A stretch of 64,000 nucleotides of DNA from Actinomycetota bacterium (GTDB lineage: Bacteria > Actinomycetota > Thermoleophilia > Miltoncostaeales > Miltoncostaeaceae): NCBI GenBank assembly GCA_020636905.1, contig JACJWX010000014.1, forward strand, positions 13,684-77,683, written 5' to 3'. This document shows positions 16,502-25,017 of this stretch, piece after piece (the first letter of the stretch is position 1; each line of letters opens with the position of its first letter). Both the position numbers and the translations under genes were made by a program. The notes beneath the pieces were generated by a model. It was not told the DNA's origin and ran no database searches. It saw only the letters and a list, made by a program, of their open reading frames with translations.

Positions 16502-17389
16502 CTACGAGTGTCGTGGCTCCGCCGGACGACGCTCGGCCGGCACCACCAGCTGAGTCAGGACCGAGGCGGACGGCAGCTCGAGTTCCCGCCCGTCCCCCAC
16601 GGCGTCCGCGACACGGTCGCTCGGGACGACCGCGCCGTCGTAGAGCACCACGATCGACTCGTCGCCCGCGCGCAGGTAGGTCGACTCCCCGAGGTCGGTG
16701 TACCGGGTCGCACCGATGCCGATGAGCGCGGTCGCGGGGCGGCCGGCGTCGCACGCGTACCGGCCCACGGGTTCGAGCGGGGTGTCGTCGCTCCCGAGCT
16801 GGTTGCGGAGGCGGTCGACGAGCCAGTCGAGCAGCCGCGCTCCGGCGTACGAGTAGTCCCGGGCGGCGCTGTCGACCCCATACGCTGAGGTGACCCCGTC
16901 GCGTCGAAGAAAGCTGGCCAGCCGAAGCGTGGCGAACCCGCCGTCGGGCTCGATGTCGTCGACGGCGAAGACCGTCGAGGCCATGCCCTTGGAGGCCGGA
17001 CCCCAGTTCTTCTTGTGGCTGATCTTGGTGGCGCCCGGTCGCCGAATCGAGCAGTCGTTGAACGCCCCCACCCGGCGGGGAGTGACGGCGGTGACCATGC
17101 CGTCCTCGTCATAGGCCAGATCGCAGAGCGCCCCCACCTCGGGCTCGATCTGCAGATTGACCTCCTCGCCGCCGGGGACGATGAGACGATCGCTCGCGAC
17201 CGGGAAGGTTCCCAGGAAGGTCTCCGATCCCGGGACGTACCACGGGAAGATCCCCTTCGGTGCGTCGGCGGACGCGACGACGCGCGCGAAGTCGACGGCT
17301 TCACCCGCCTGTTCGAGATGGCCGGCGAAGTTCCCCGCGACGCCGATGCCGATCGCGTCGCGGCATGCGCCGAGGTCGAGATGCTCCAT
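16502..17389 (-). CDS. DUF5718 family protein
   Basis: A 295-residue protein that I match from memory to DUF5718: GVAGNFAGHLEQAGEAVDF near the N-terminus, APKGIFPWYVPGS, and FNDCSIRRPGATKISHKKNWG. It has no signal peptide or membrane helix. The repeated Gly/Asp motifs and buried acids resemble fumarylacetoacetate-hydrolase-like sheets, but no catalytic role is known. Start ATG 17389 is preceded by TAGGCT at seven bases, so the mRNA is probably leaderless; an upstream in-frame extension to 17497 is rejected for that reason. Confidence 0.72.
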   Translation of the reverse strand: MEHLDLGACRDAIGIGVAGNFAGHLEQAGEAVDFARVVASADAPKGIFPWYVPGSETFLGTFPVASDRLIVPGGEEVNLQIEPEVGALCDLAYDEDGMVTAVTPRRVGAFNDCSIRRPGATKISHKKNWGPASKGMASTVFAVDDIEPDGGFATLRLASFLRRDGVTSAYGVDSAARDYSYAGARLLDWLVDRLRNQLGSDDTPLEPVGRYACDAGRPATALIGIGATRYTDLGESTYLRAGDESIVVLYDGAVVPSDRVADAVGDGRELELPSASVLTQLVVPAERRPAEPRHS

Positions 17390-17396
17390 GGCAGGG

Positions 17397-17402
17397 AGCC
17401 TA
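17397..17402 (-). promoter_or_regulatory. -10 box of a leaderless promoter
   Basis: On the minus strand TAGGCT sits exactly seven bases before ATG 17389 of the DUF5718 gene. It predicts a transcript starting at the A of ATG. Confidence 0.5.
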
Positions 17403-17514
17403 GTGGTGCCGCCGGAGCGCCGTGCGGGCGGACCGCGTCGGGTTTGTTCAAGACACGACGGAACCGGCCGGGTCAGAATCACGCAAACACGACCCACAGG
17501 ACGGAGGAGGGTTC

Positions 17515-17898
17515 ATGACGGTCGACATACGGAACGCGGCGGCGCTTCCCCACTACGCCGGCGAGCACACCATTCCCGGCATCGAGTTCGCCGCGGCGGG
17601 TGCCGCCATGGGCATCACCGCCTGGGGGATGAACGTCCTGCGGTTCGCGCCCGGCACCACGGGGTATCCCCAGCACGACCACGTGGCCGACGGACAGGAG
17701 GAGCTCTACGTGGTGCTGTCCGGCACGCTGCTGCTGAGCGTCGACGGCGCCGAGCATCCCATGGGCGCCGGCGACATGGTGCGCATGGGTCCGGAAACGG
17801 TCCGGCACTTCCGGACCGCCGATTCGCCCGCGGTGCTGCTCGTGATCGGCAACGCTCCGGGGGAGGCCTACGACCCAAACCGGGCGCCCGGCGGCTGA
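17515..17898 (+). CDS. Cupin-domain protein
   Basis: A 127-residue single-domain cupin. Start ATG 17515 has a strong GGAGGAGG site seven bases upstream. Motif 1 appears as YPQHDHVADGQEELYVVLSG (two His and Glu for metal) and motif 2 as MGAGDMVRMGPETVRHF. It likely binds a divalent metal; small actinobacterial cupins of this type are enzymes or sensors of unknown substrate. Divergent from the DUF5718 operon, with about 125 bases shared between them. Confidence 0.85.
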   Translation: MTVDIRNAAALPHYAGEHTIPGIEFAAAGAAMGITAWGMNVLRFAPGTTGYPQHDHVADGQEELYVVLSGTLLLSVDGAEHPMGAGDMVRMGPETVRHFRTADSPAVLLVIGNAPGEAYDPNRAPGG

Positions 17899-17944
17899 TC
17901 GGCTCCGGGTGGACACGGCCTCGGCGCATTGCAAGGCTGACGCA

Positions 17945-18382
17945 ATGCGCCGTCCGCACATTCGCACCTGCCTGCTCGTCGCCGGGGCGACATTCGCCAC
18001 CGCATCGCCCGCCCTGTCCCACAGCGAGGTGGAGGCGACGCGACCGGTCGACGCGTCGACCCTGACCGCCATCCCGCGCCGCGTCACCGTGACCTACGGC
18101 GCTCCGCTGGGCGGGGTCCGGGAGGCTCGCGTGACCGTCGGGAGCCGCCGACTGGAGACCACGGCCCGCATCGACCCCGGGGACGCGCGACGCATCCTCA
18201 TCCCCATCCGCGGCGGCACCACGGGGGCCTACGTGGTGGAGTGGGTGGTCCTTGGATCGGACGGCCATCCGCTCGAGGGCAGCCTGCGGTTCCAGGTCCG
18301 CACGCCGACCCTGCGGATCATCCTGGCACCCGTCATCGGTGACCTGCGGACGGCGGCCGCCGCCCTCGGCCGCATTGGATAG
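17945..18382 (+). CDS. CopC-domain copper-binding exported protein
   Basis: A 145-residue secreted protein. A signal peptide (MRRPHIRTCLLVAGATFATA) probably ends at ALS, leaving HSEVEATRP. The mature N-terminal His, with Asp and His in LGSDGHPLEGSLRF, forms the Cu(II) site of CopC proteins. The usual partner CopD membrane domain is missing, so it may act as a lone copper carrier. Its stop overlaps the next gene by eight bases. Confidence 0.8.
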   Translation: MRRPHIRTCLLVAGATFATASPALSHSEVEATRPVDASTLTAIPRRVTVTYGAPLGGVREARVTVGSRRLETTARIDPGDARRILIPIRGGTTGAYVVEWVVLGSDGHPLEGSLRFQVRTPTLRIILAPVIGDLRTAAAALGRIG

Positions 18383-19235
18383 CGGGCCGCACCTCGATCG
18401 TCGCCGCGACGTCTGGTACGTCACCTACGGATCCAACATGCAGCGCCGGCTGCTGGGCCGATACGTCGACGCCGCGGACGCCACCTCGCTCGTCTTCGAC
18501 GTCCCCCGACCGCGCTGGTTCGGCGGGTACTCGCACCGCTGGGATGGCGGTGTCGCCTATCTGGGACTGGCGGCCTCACCGGGTGGCGCCCCCACCCAGG
18601 TCAGGGCGTTCCGAATGACATTCGCCGACGTTCTCACCGTCGCCGCCGGGGAGAACGTCGACGACGACGCCCTCCTCGCCGCGCCACTCGCCGCCGATCT
18701 GCCGCCGGGCGGGTGGGTTCCGCTTCCGGTGACCGCGAACGGGGACCCGCTCCGCGGGAAGTACAACGCCCTGCTGCGCCTGGACGACGTCGCCGGCGTC
18801 CCGGCGATGACCCTGACGACCTGGCGCGAGATCACGCCGCGGCCACCCGGTCCGGATTACGCGACGGTGATCCTCGAGGGACTGATCGAGGCGGGCGTCC
18901 CCTCGGGGCCGGCACGGTCCGCACTGGAATCGGCGTCCGCGCGGCCCACCCGCGTTCCTCCGCCGACGGGCCCGCTGCGGTGGCGCTGCCGTCTCGAGCG
19001 GGACGCCGGGTGCCCACCGGAGTCGCTCGCGATCCCGCGCCGATTCGGCGAGTTCCTCACCCGGTCGGTCACCGGGCACGTCAGTGACGACGGCCCGCCG
19101 GTCTCCGCCACCCTCGAGCCGACCGAGACCGTGGCCTCAGCGGCGCGGTGCCGGTGCCATCCGCTGCTCCTGCCCGGCGCGGTCGAATGCTCGGTCGCGC
19201 TGCCGATCGACGTTGGAGCGCGGCCGGAGGGCTAG
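18375..19235 (+). CDS. GGCT/AIG2-fold protein
   Basis: A 286-residue protein whose N-terminus VWYVTYGSNMQRRLLGRYV carries the YGSNM motif of gamma-glutamylcyclotransferase-like folds. Start TTG 18375 overlaps the copC end. The first ~185 residues form the enzyme-like domain (RGKYNALLRLDDVAGV); the last ~100 are Arg/Pro-rich and unrecognised. No clear catalytic Glu can be assigned, so the activity is open. Its stop TAG lies within the first bases of a 230-bp palindromic element, so the present C-terminus may have been created by insertion. Confidence 0.7.
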   Translation: MDSGPHLDRRRDVWYVTYGSNMQRRLLGRYVDAADATSLVFDVPRPRWFGGYSHRWDGGVAYLGLAASPGGAPTQVRAFRMTFADVLTVAAGENVDDDALLAAPLAADLPPGGWVPLPVTANGDPLRGKYNALLRLDDVAGVPAMTLTTWREITPRPPGPDYATVILEGLIEAGVPSGPARSALESASARPTRVPPPTGPLRWRCRLERDAGCPPESLAIPRRFGEFLTRSVTGHVSDDGPPVSATLEPTETVASAARCRCHPLLLPGAVECSVALPIDVGARPEG

Positions 19236-19461
19236 TGCTCCACCCGGGAATCATGATGGGTTCCCACGGCTGCAAACACATCGCATCGCGGCGTCCTCGG
19301 TTCCCCGAATATTCCCGATCGAGGGTACTGCTCAGGCTCGGCGGCGGCCGCTATCGATTCCGGGCCTTCACAGTACCCTCGAATGCAGGGGACGCTGCGT
19401 CCTTACGCTGCTCGGTTTTCACTCGCGGGAACACCACGGGACTTCCGAGGCGGAGCACTAG
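19232..19461. repeat. 230-bp imperfect palindrome with perfect ends (MITE-like)
   Basis: CTAGTGCTCC at 19232-19241 is exactly complementary to 19452-19461. Inside, TCGAGGGTACTG (19319-19330) pairs with 19371-19382, and GGAA and GTTCCC blocks also pair; other parts pair poorly. CTAG at both extremities could be a duplicated YTAR target, as used by IS5-like elements. It holds no gene. It supplies the TAG stops of the reading frames on both sides and may also act as a two-way terminator. Classification as a MITE is inference. Confidence 0.55.
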
Positions 19462-19685
19462 TCGGCGACTGCGGTTTCCGCGGCCTCACGGGTCTCGTCA
19501 GCGCGGTCCGGACGGCGGCGCTTCCACGCCCGCAGCCGCAGCCGCAGCCGGGCGATACGCGGGTGGCCGGTCACGGCCGTTTCGAGCTCAACGCCCCGAA
19601 GGGGGCCACGAGTGATGCGCATTGCGGTCATGCCAGGTGGTTCGACGCGATGGCCGAGGCTCCTGCCCTCTGCCGTCTCGCTCAC
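19458..19685 (-). CDS. Possible small basic protein overlapping the FHA gene end
   Basis: A 75-residue frame from GTG 19685 whose third codon positions are richer in G/C than the overlapping tail of the FHA gene. It is basic (RLRLRLRAWKRRRPDR) and unrecognised. It ends with TAG inside the palindromic element. It could be a small gene, or the original C-terminus of the FHA protein displaced by a frameshift near 19685. Confidence 0.35.
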   Translation of the reverse strand: MSETAEGRSLGHRVEPPGMTAMRITRGPLRGVELETAVTGHPRIARLRLRLRAWKRRRPDRADETREAAETAVAD

Positions 19686-20445
19686 CGCGAACCGCCGAGC
19701 CGGCGTAGTCGCGGAGTCCGATCACGCCGGCCGCCTGCGCCTCGCTCAGCAGCCGCCGCCGCTTTTCGCGCTGCGGGACGTCCTGGAGGTCGAACGCCTG
19801 GACCAGCCCGTTCAGGTGCTTCTTGACCGCGGCCACACTCACACCGAGTTCGACCGCGATGTCTCGATTCGCCGCGGGCGCATCGCTCGGAGGCGACGCG
19901 AAGACCGGGCGGGCCAGGGCGACCAGCACCCGCCGTTGCGTCTCGGTGATCGAAACACACCGCGGCGCCATGGCGCTCGCCGCGAGCGTGCCGTTCTCGA
20001 GGCGCCCCCTGGTGAGATCGCGAAAGAGCAGGGGTGTCGTGCCCATGCAGAGCACGTCCCCGTCGTCGAGCGGCGTGGCCTCCGTCACGTCCTGGCCGTT
20101 GACCACGACGCGGCACCCCGGTTCGCGGCGGACGACCCAGCGCCCGGCCATGCGATCGAGCGCGGCGTGGACCGCGGCGACGGCCGGGTCCCAGTCGAGG
20201 ACCAGGTCGCACAGCGGGTCGCGTCCGACGTTGATCCGACCGTCTCGATCCGGCAGTCGGAACAGGCGCTGGTGGTCGTCAGGCTGAGCGCGTGCCACGA
20301 CGTAGGCCGCGACCGATCGATCGGCCACCAGCAACTCGAGCCGGTCACCCGGGCGACGCGTCGACCAGACACGCGACATGAGTCGGGACGCGGGCGCTGC
20401 GGTCCCCTCGACTGCGGCAGGTGGGGCATCATCGACGGTGGGCAC
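19588..20445 (-). CDS. FHA-domain protein with C-terminal HTH
   Basis: About 285 residues from GTG 20445 (an in-frame GTG at 20481 is possible). A forkhead-associated domain (about 60-130) shows INVGRDPLCDLVLDWD, AAVHAALDRM and GCRVVVNGQDV, suited to bind phosphothreonine. A helix-turn-helix follows (ITETQRRVLVALARPV; NRDIAVELGVSVAAVKKHLNGL), so it may link Ser/Thr kinase signals to DNA binding. The last ~30 residues lose the normal codon bias and overlap another frame with better bias, suggesting a recent change of the 3' end. Confidence 0.78.
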   Translation of the reverse strand: MPTVDDAPPAAVEGTAAPASRLMSRVWSTRRPGDRLELLVADRSVAAYVVARAQPDDHQRLFRLPDRDGRINVGRDPLCDLVLDWDPAVAAVHAALDRMAGRWVVRREPGCRVVVNGQDVTEATPLDDGDVLCMGTTPLLFRDLTRGRLENGTLAASAMAPRCVSITETQRRVLVALARPVFASPPSDAPAANRDIAVELGVSVAAVKKHLNGLVQAFDLQDVPQREKRRRLLSEAQAAGVIGLRDYAGSAVRGERDGRGQEPRPSRRTTWHDRNAHHSWPPSGR

Positions 20446-20659
20446 GGTCGGACCATATGACTCGCCGACCGGGCAGAACACCCCGCAATCGGTGAGGTTC
20501 TCACCCGCCTCGCGACTCCTGCCTGGACGACCGGCCAGGGAACGGCCGCGCGCGTCTGCCGAGTGCCCCGGTCACGGACCCGCGGGGCGGATGTCCCGAA
20601 CGGGTAACCCGTATGTCCCATAGAGACCGGGCGGCCTCCGGAAGGCCGTCCAGGTCCGG

Positions 20660-20665
20660 TAATCT
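20660..20665 (+). promoter_or_regulatory. -10 box of a leaderless feoA promoter
   Basis: TAATCT lies exactly seven bases before GTG 20673, predicting a leaderless feoABC transcript. No clear DtxR/IdeR-type iron box was found nearby. Confidence 0.5.
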
Positions 20666-20672
20666 GCCCCGC

Positions 20673-20930
20673 GTGCACAGCCTGAACGACCCGGATGCCG
20701 CGGTGTGCCTGCTCGATTGCCCCCTGGGCCAGTCGGCCAGGCTCTGCATGGTCGCGGCCGACCCCGCCCTGCGTCGGCGCCTGGCGGAACTCGGTCTTCG
20801 CTGCGGGATGGATCTGACCGCGACTCAGCGGACCTCCGGCGGGGGCTGCGTGGTCGCCGCGGGTGACACCCGCGTGGCGCTCGACCGCTCGGCGGCCTCG
20901 GCGCTGAGAGTGATCGCGCACGCCGAGTAG
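20673..20930 (+). CDS. feoA: FeoA-domain protein
   Basis: An 85-residue SH3-like FeoA protein. Family marks are LLDCPLGQSARL, LRRRLAELGLRCGMDL and GDTRVALDRSAASALRV. FeoA is a small cytoplasmic partner that binds FeoB and supports ferrous iron uptake. It is the first gene of feoABC; the start is GTG 20673. Confidence 0.88.
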   Translation: MHSLNDPDAAVCLLDCPLGQSARLCMVAADPALRRRLAELGLRCGMDLTATQRTSGGGCVVAAGDTRVALDRSAASALRVIAHAE

Positions 20931-20999
20931 CGCCGACCGGGATGGCGGGTCCGGGCCAGGGAGCTCGACGACCGATCGGGGGCGTGGTGTGAGCGCCGG

Positions 21000-23009
21000 A
21001 TGGATGAGCGGACGGAACTCGATCCATGTGAGCCCGGGGCCGATCCGGTGACGGAGCGGTTCGGGACCGAAGCTCCGGTGGTCTCGTGCCATGAGCACGG
21101 CTCGCCGGCCGCACCGCCGGGTTCCCCCATCGTTGCGCTCGCCGGAGCACCGAACGTCGGCAAGTCCACGCTGTTCAACGCGCTCACCGGTGGGCGACGG
21201 TCGATGGGGAACTGGCCGGGCACGACCGTCGAGGTCGGGCGCGGCGGCTGGCGCCTGGACGCCCACCATGTCGAGTCGGTCGACCTCGTCGACCTACCGG
21301 GCGCCTACTCCCTCGATCCCAGCTCGCCCGACGAAGCGCTGACGCGGGCACTGCTCGTCGACGTCCCGGACGACCGGCGCCCCGACGTGGTGGTCGTCGT
21401 CGTCGCCGCCACTCACCTGGCGCGGAGCCTGTACCTGGTGTCACAACTCCGGGAATACGACTACCGGGTGATCGTGGCGCTGACCATGGAAGACGTGGCC
21501 GCGCGCCGTGGGATCACGGTCGACCCCGGACGTCTCGCCCCCGCCCTCGGGGTGCCGGTCGTGGGCGTCGATCCCCGGCGGCGCCAGCGGCTCGACGCAC
21601 TCGCGAGTGAGGTGGCGATGGCGCTCGCCGGGCCGCCCACCCCGGCGAGGGAGCATCCCGACGCGGTTCATCTGGACGAGTTCGAACGGGCGGACGAACG
21701 GTTCACCTGGGTCGACGGCGCGGTCCACGCGTCGGTGGAACGACCCGCGACACCCTCCACGACGTGGAGCGACCGGATCGACCGCTGGGTCCTGTCACGT
21801 GTGCTCGGGCCGATCCTGTTCGCGTTGATGATGTGGCTGGTGTTCCAGGCGACGACCACACTGGTGGCGCCGCTGCAGGAGTTGCTCGACGGGTGGGTGA
21901 CCGGGCCGGTCAGCGACACCGTCCGCTCCGCGCTCGAATTCGTGCATCTCACGCACCCGGCCATCATGGGGCTGGTCGTCGACGGACTGGTGGCGGGCGT
22001 GGGGATGCTGCTGACGTTCACGCCGCTCATGGCCGTGATGTTCCTGCTGCTGGCGTTGCTCGAGGACTCCGGGTACATGGCGCGCGCGGCCGTGGTGGTC
22101 GACCGAGCGATGCGGCGCATCGGTCTGCCCGGGCGTGCCTTCCTGCCCCTGATCGTGGGCTTCGGCTGCAACGTTCCAGCCATTGCGGCGACGCGGGTGC
22201 TGGGGAGTGCCAGACAGCGGATTCTGACGGCCCTGCTCGTGCCGTTCACGAGCTGCTCGGCGCGGCTGACGGTGTACGTGATGCTCGCGGCGACCTTCTT
22301 CCCCCGGCACGCCGGGACGGTCGTCTTCGCGATGTACGCGACCTCCATCCTGCTGGTGATCCTCGTCGGGCTCGCGTTGCGCCGCACCCTCTGGCGGACC
22401 ATGGGCGATGAACCCCTCATGCTGGACCTGCCGCCGTACCAGTACCCGACTCCCCGGGTCATGCTCTCGGTCACCTGGGCTCGTTTGCAGGGGTTCCTCC
22501 AGACGGCGGGCGGCATCATCGTCGCCACCGTCTGCGTGGTCTGGCTGCTCCAGGCCACTCCCACGAGCGCCGGCGACGCGTTCGCCCGGGTGGACGTCAA
22601 CCGGAGCGTCTACGCCGAGGTCGCACAGGCCGTCTCGCCGGTCTTCGCGCCCGCCGGATTCGACGACTGGCGGTCCACCGGTGCGCTGGTGACGGGGTTC
22701 GTCGCGAAGGAGGCGGTCATCTCGTCCTGGGGACAGACCTACGCGCTCGACACCGGTTCCGGGGGCGGCGACACACGGCTCCGCGAGGTGCTTCGACGCG
22801 ACTTCGCCGCGTCGTCCGGAGGCCACCCGCTCCCTGCGGTCGCCGCGTTCATGGTGTTCCTGCTGGCCTACACGCCCTGTGTGGCGACCCTCGCGGCGCA
22901 GTCCCGCGAGATCGGCCGGCGCTGGACCGCCTTCGGCGTCATACTCCAGCTGGGCGTCGCGTACGTGGCGGCCGTTGCCGTCTTCCAGATCGGACGACTC
23001 TGGTGGTAG
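21000..23009 (+). CDS. feoB: Ferrous iron transporter FeoB
   Basis: A 669-residue Fe(II) transporter with an N-terminal GTPase. G1 is GAPNVGKST (about 49-57), G2 the GTT of NWPGTTVEVG, G3 DLPGAYSL. G4 is unusual: TMED replaces the normal NMxD, losing the Asn that reads guanine. About eight transmembrane helices follow with Feo gate motifs (VGFGCNVPAIAATR; VPFTSCSARLTVYV). The N-terminus is ~45 residues longer than in E. coli. Overlaps feoC by seven bases. Confidence 0.95.
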   Translation: MDERTELDPCEPGADPVTERFGTEAPVVSCHEHGSPAAPPGSPIVALAGAPNVGKSTLFNALTGGRRSMGNWPGTTVEVGRGGWRLDAHHVESVDLVDLPGAYSLDPSSPDEALTRALLVDVPDDRRPDVVVVVVAATHLARSLYLVSQLREYDYRVIVALTMEDVAARRGITVDPGRLAPALGVPVVGVDPRRRQRLDALASEVAMALAGPPTPAREHPDAVHLDEFERADERFTWVDGAVHASVERPATPSTTWSDRIDRWVLSRVLGPILFALMMWLVFQATTTLVAPLQELLDGWVTGPVSDTVRSALEFVHLTHPAIMGLVVDGLVAGVGMLLTFTPLMAVMFLLLALLEDSGYMARAAVVVDRAMRRIGLPGRAFLPLIVGFGCNVPAIAATRVLGSARQRILTALLVPFTSCSARLTVYVMLAATFFPRHAGTVVFAMYATSILLVILVGLALRRTLWRTMGDEPLMLDLPPYQYPTPRVMLSVTWARLQGFLQTAGGIIVATVCVVWLLQATPTSAGDAFARVDVNRSVYAEVAQAVSPVFAPAGFDDWRSTGALVTGFVAKEAVISSWGQTYALDTGSGGGDTRLREVLRRDFAASSGGHPLPAVAAFMVFLLAYTPCVATLAAQSREIGRRWTAFGVILQLGVAYVAAVAVFQIGRLWW

Positions 23010-23350
23010 CCCGTCCCGACCATCGTGGTGACGACGCCGTGGCCATCGCCACGGCGTCGTCACCGGGGCCGTTGAGCCGGGTCGTGGCGGCCCTCGAAGC
23101 CGGCGCCTCCGGGCGGGCGGACATCGCCGCCACGTCGGGACTCGACCCCGAGGTGGTCGACACCGCACTGGATCACCTGGTGCGGCTGGGACGGATCGTC
23201 ATGGAGCCCATCGGTCCGGGCTGTCCCGCCGCCGGCTGCGGATCCTGCTCGTCGGGACGCGCCGACGGTGAAGCCGGGTGCGGGTCCCCGGGGCCGGAGA
23301 TGTCGCGCGGACCGGTTGCGCTGCGGCTCACCAGACCCGAACGGGACTGA
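23003..23350 (+). CDS. FeoC-like winged-helix protein with cysteine cluster
   Basis: A 115-residue protein starting at GTG 23003 inside the feoB end. A small winged helix (LSRVVAALEAGASGRADIAATS; VDTALDHLVRLGRIV) precedes GCPAAGCGSCSS, whose cysteines could hold an Fe-S cluster, as in FeoC proteins that sense iron/oxygen and protect FeoB. The position completes a feoABC operon. Confidence 0.75.
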   Translation: MVARPDHRGDDAVAIATASSPGPLSRVVAALEAGASGRADIAATSGLDPEVVDTALDHLVRLGRIVMEPIGPGCPAAGCGSCSSGRADGEAGCGSPGPEMSRGPVALRLTRPERD

Positions 23351-23356
23351 TCGCGA

Positions 23357-25000
23357 TCAGCCGAGCGCCGCGCGCGTCAGTTCCCTGACCCGCGCGTGAT
23401 CCGCGATGACCGCCTCCACCGGCGCGATGACGTGCGCCTGGCCGACACGTGCCACGGCGTCGCTCAATCGCCTGCGGATGCGTCGCCGACGGCGCCGGCC
23501 GCCCACACCCGCCACCGCCCGGGCCACCGAGGCGAACACGACGCCCAGGATGACCCCGGCGACGATCATGATGAAGGGGTACGGGACGGCGTCGAATCGT
23601 GCGACATCGGCGGTGTCGAACCGCAGCAGATCGAGCAGCGCGAGCACGGCGTACCACGCGATCCCACCGACGACAAGGGCGCCGAACACCCACTGGAGGA
23701 CTCCGGCGGCGCGCCACCAGATCGGTACCCGCACGCCGAGCGGTTCGGCGGCCACCGCGCGGTCGAGAGCATCACGCAGCCCGTCATCGGCGGACGCCAT
23801 CGCGGTGTCGCGCACGGCATCCGCCCACCGACTTGGCAGGCCTTCCGCACCCGCCTCGCCGACGCGGCGGACGGCGAGGTCGACGGCGGCACGGGCTGCG
23901 GGAGTCGGTTCCGGCAGCGAGGTCCTGGCGACCAGCATCTCGAGTTCGCGCCGTGCCTCGTCGGTGCCCTCCGGGCGCCCCCGGTTGAGTCGTAGCCTGC
24001 GGAGCGGATCGGCGCGAAGGTGCCGGAACCAGCGCGTGAACACCCAGCCGGTGCGGCCCAGCGCACGACGCCGATGGTCGGCTTCGACCGCGTCCAGGAC
24101 GGCATCAACGCCCGCGGCGCCCAGGAGTGCTTCGGTGAGGCGGTTCCTCGCGTCCGGACCCAGCACCGGATCGACGTCCGCAACGGTCCGCTCGAGCGCC
24201 CCGGCGGCCTGCCGCAGGTCGCCCCGAAGCCGGAGCAGCGCGGCGTGGCGCGCACCCACCACCTCGGCCACGATGGCGCGGAGTTCGTCCAGACCCGCGC
24301 CGGTGATCGCCGACGTGAGCACCACGCGCGGATTCGCGACACCGTCGTCCCGCAGAAGCCGCAGCAGGTCCTGCTCGATGGTCCGGGCGTCGTCCGGCGC
24401 CACCGTGTCACTGTGATTGAGCACCACCACGGTCGATTCGCTGGCCGCCGCCCGGGGAGCCACGTAGTCGTCGTGCATGACGGCGTCGGCGTACTTCTGC
24501 GGATCGGTCACCCAGACGAAGAGGTCGGCGCGTTCGAGAATGCGATCGGCCTCGGCACGATTGGTCGTGACGCGGGAATCGAAGTCCGGCAGATCGAGCA
24601 GCACGAGGCCGGAGAGCGGATCGTCCGGCACCGGATCCACCCGGTGTCGCCGCGGCACGTCGAGCCAGTCGAGCAGGTCGCCGGCCAGTTCCGATCCCCA
24701 GACCGCCGCCTGGGTCTGGGACGTGATCGGCCGGCGGACACCGGTCTCGGCGACGTCGCCTCCCACGAACGCGTTGAAGATGGAGGACTTCCCGCCGCCC
24801 GTGACCCCGGCGAGCGCCACCACCGTGTGCAGCGCCGACAGGGACGTCCGTTCGTCCGCGCGGTCGGCCGCGATTTCCACCTGGCGACGGACGTCGTCGG
24901 GAATCCGATCGGCGCCCACAGCGGCCGCGTCACGGAGTGACGCCGCTGCGGCGATGATCCCGGCCGCGTCCGGCACCGCGTCCTCAGCACGTCGTCCCAT
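23357..25000 (-). CDS. Dynamin-like membrane GTPase (downstream of pair)
   Basis: A 547-residue protein from ATG 25000 (GTG 25009 is possible). The GTPase domain has G1 GVTGGGKSS, a G3-like DLPDFDS and G4 NHSD. A helical stalk follows, then two transmembrane helices (about 425-455 and 470-495) and a basic linker. This matches the bacterial dynamin-like DynA/DynB pairs of actinobacteria, which remodel or scaffold membrane at division septa. It starts 17 bases after the stop of its partner gene, indicating a heteromeric pair. Confidence 0.78.
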   Translation of the reverse strand: MGRRAEDAVPDAAGIIAAAASLRDAAAVGADRIPDDVRRQVEIAADRADERTSLSALHTVVALAGVTGGGKSSIFNAFVGGDVAETGVRRPITSQTQAAVWGSELAGDLLDWLDVPRRHRVDPVPDDPLSGLVLLDLPDFDSRVTTNRAEADRILERADLFVWVTDPQKYADAVMHDDYVAPRAAASESTVVVLNHSDTVAPDDARTIEQDLLRLLRDDGVANPRVVLTSAITGAGLDELRAIVAEVVGARHAALLRLRGDLRQAAGALERTVADVDPVLGPDARNRLTEALLGAAGVDAVLDAVEADHRRRALGRTGWVFTRWFRHLRADPLRRLRLNRGRPEGTDEARRELEMLVARTSLPEPTPAARAAVDLAVRRVGEAGAEGLPSRWADAVRDTAMASADDGLRDALDRAVAAEPLGVRVPIWWRAAGVLQWVFGALVVGGIAWYAVLALLDLLRFDTADVARFDAVPYPFIMIVAGVILGVVFASVARAVAGVGGRRRRRRIRRRLSDAVARVGQAHVIAPVEAVIADHARVRELTRAALG

Positions 25001-25017
25001 GCCGTGCACCCGCCCCC

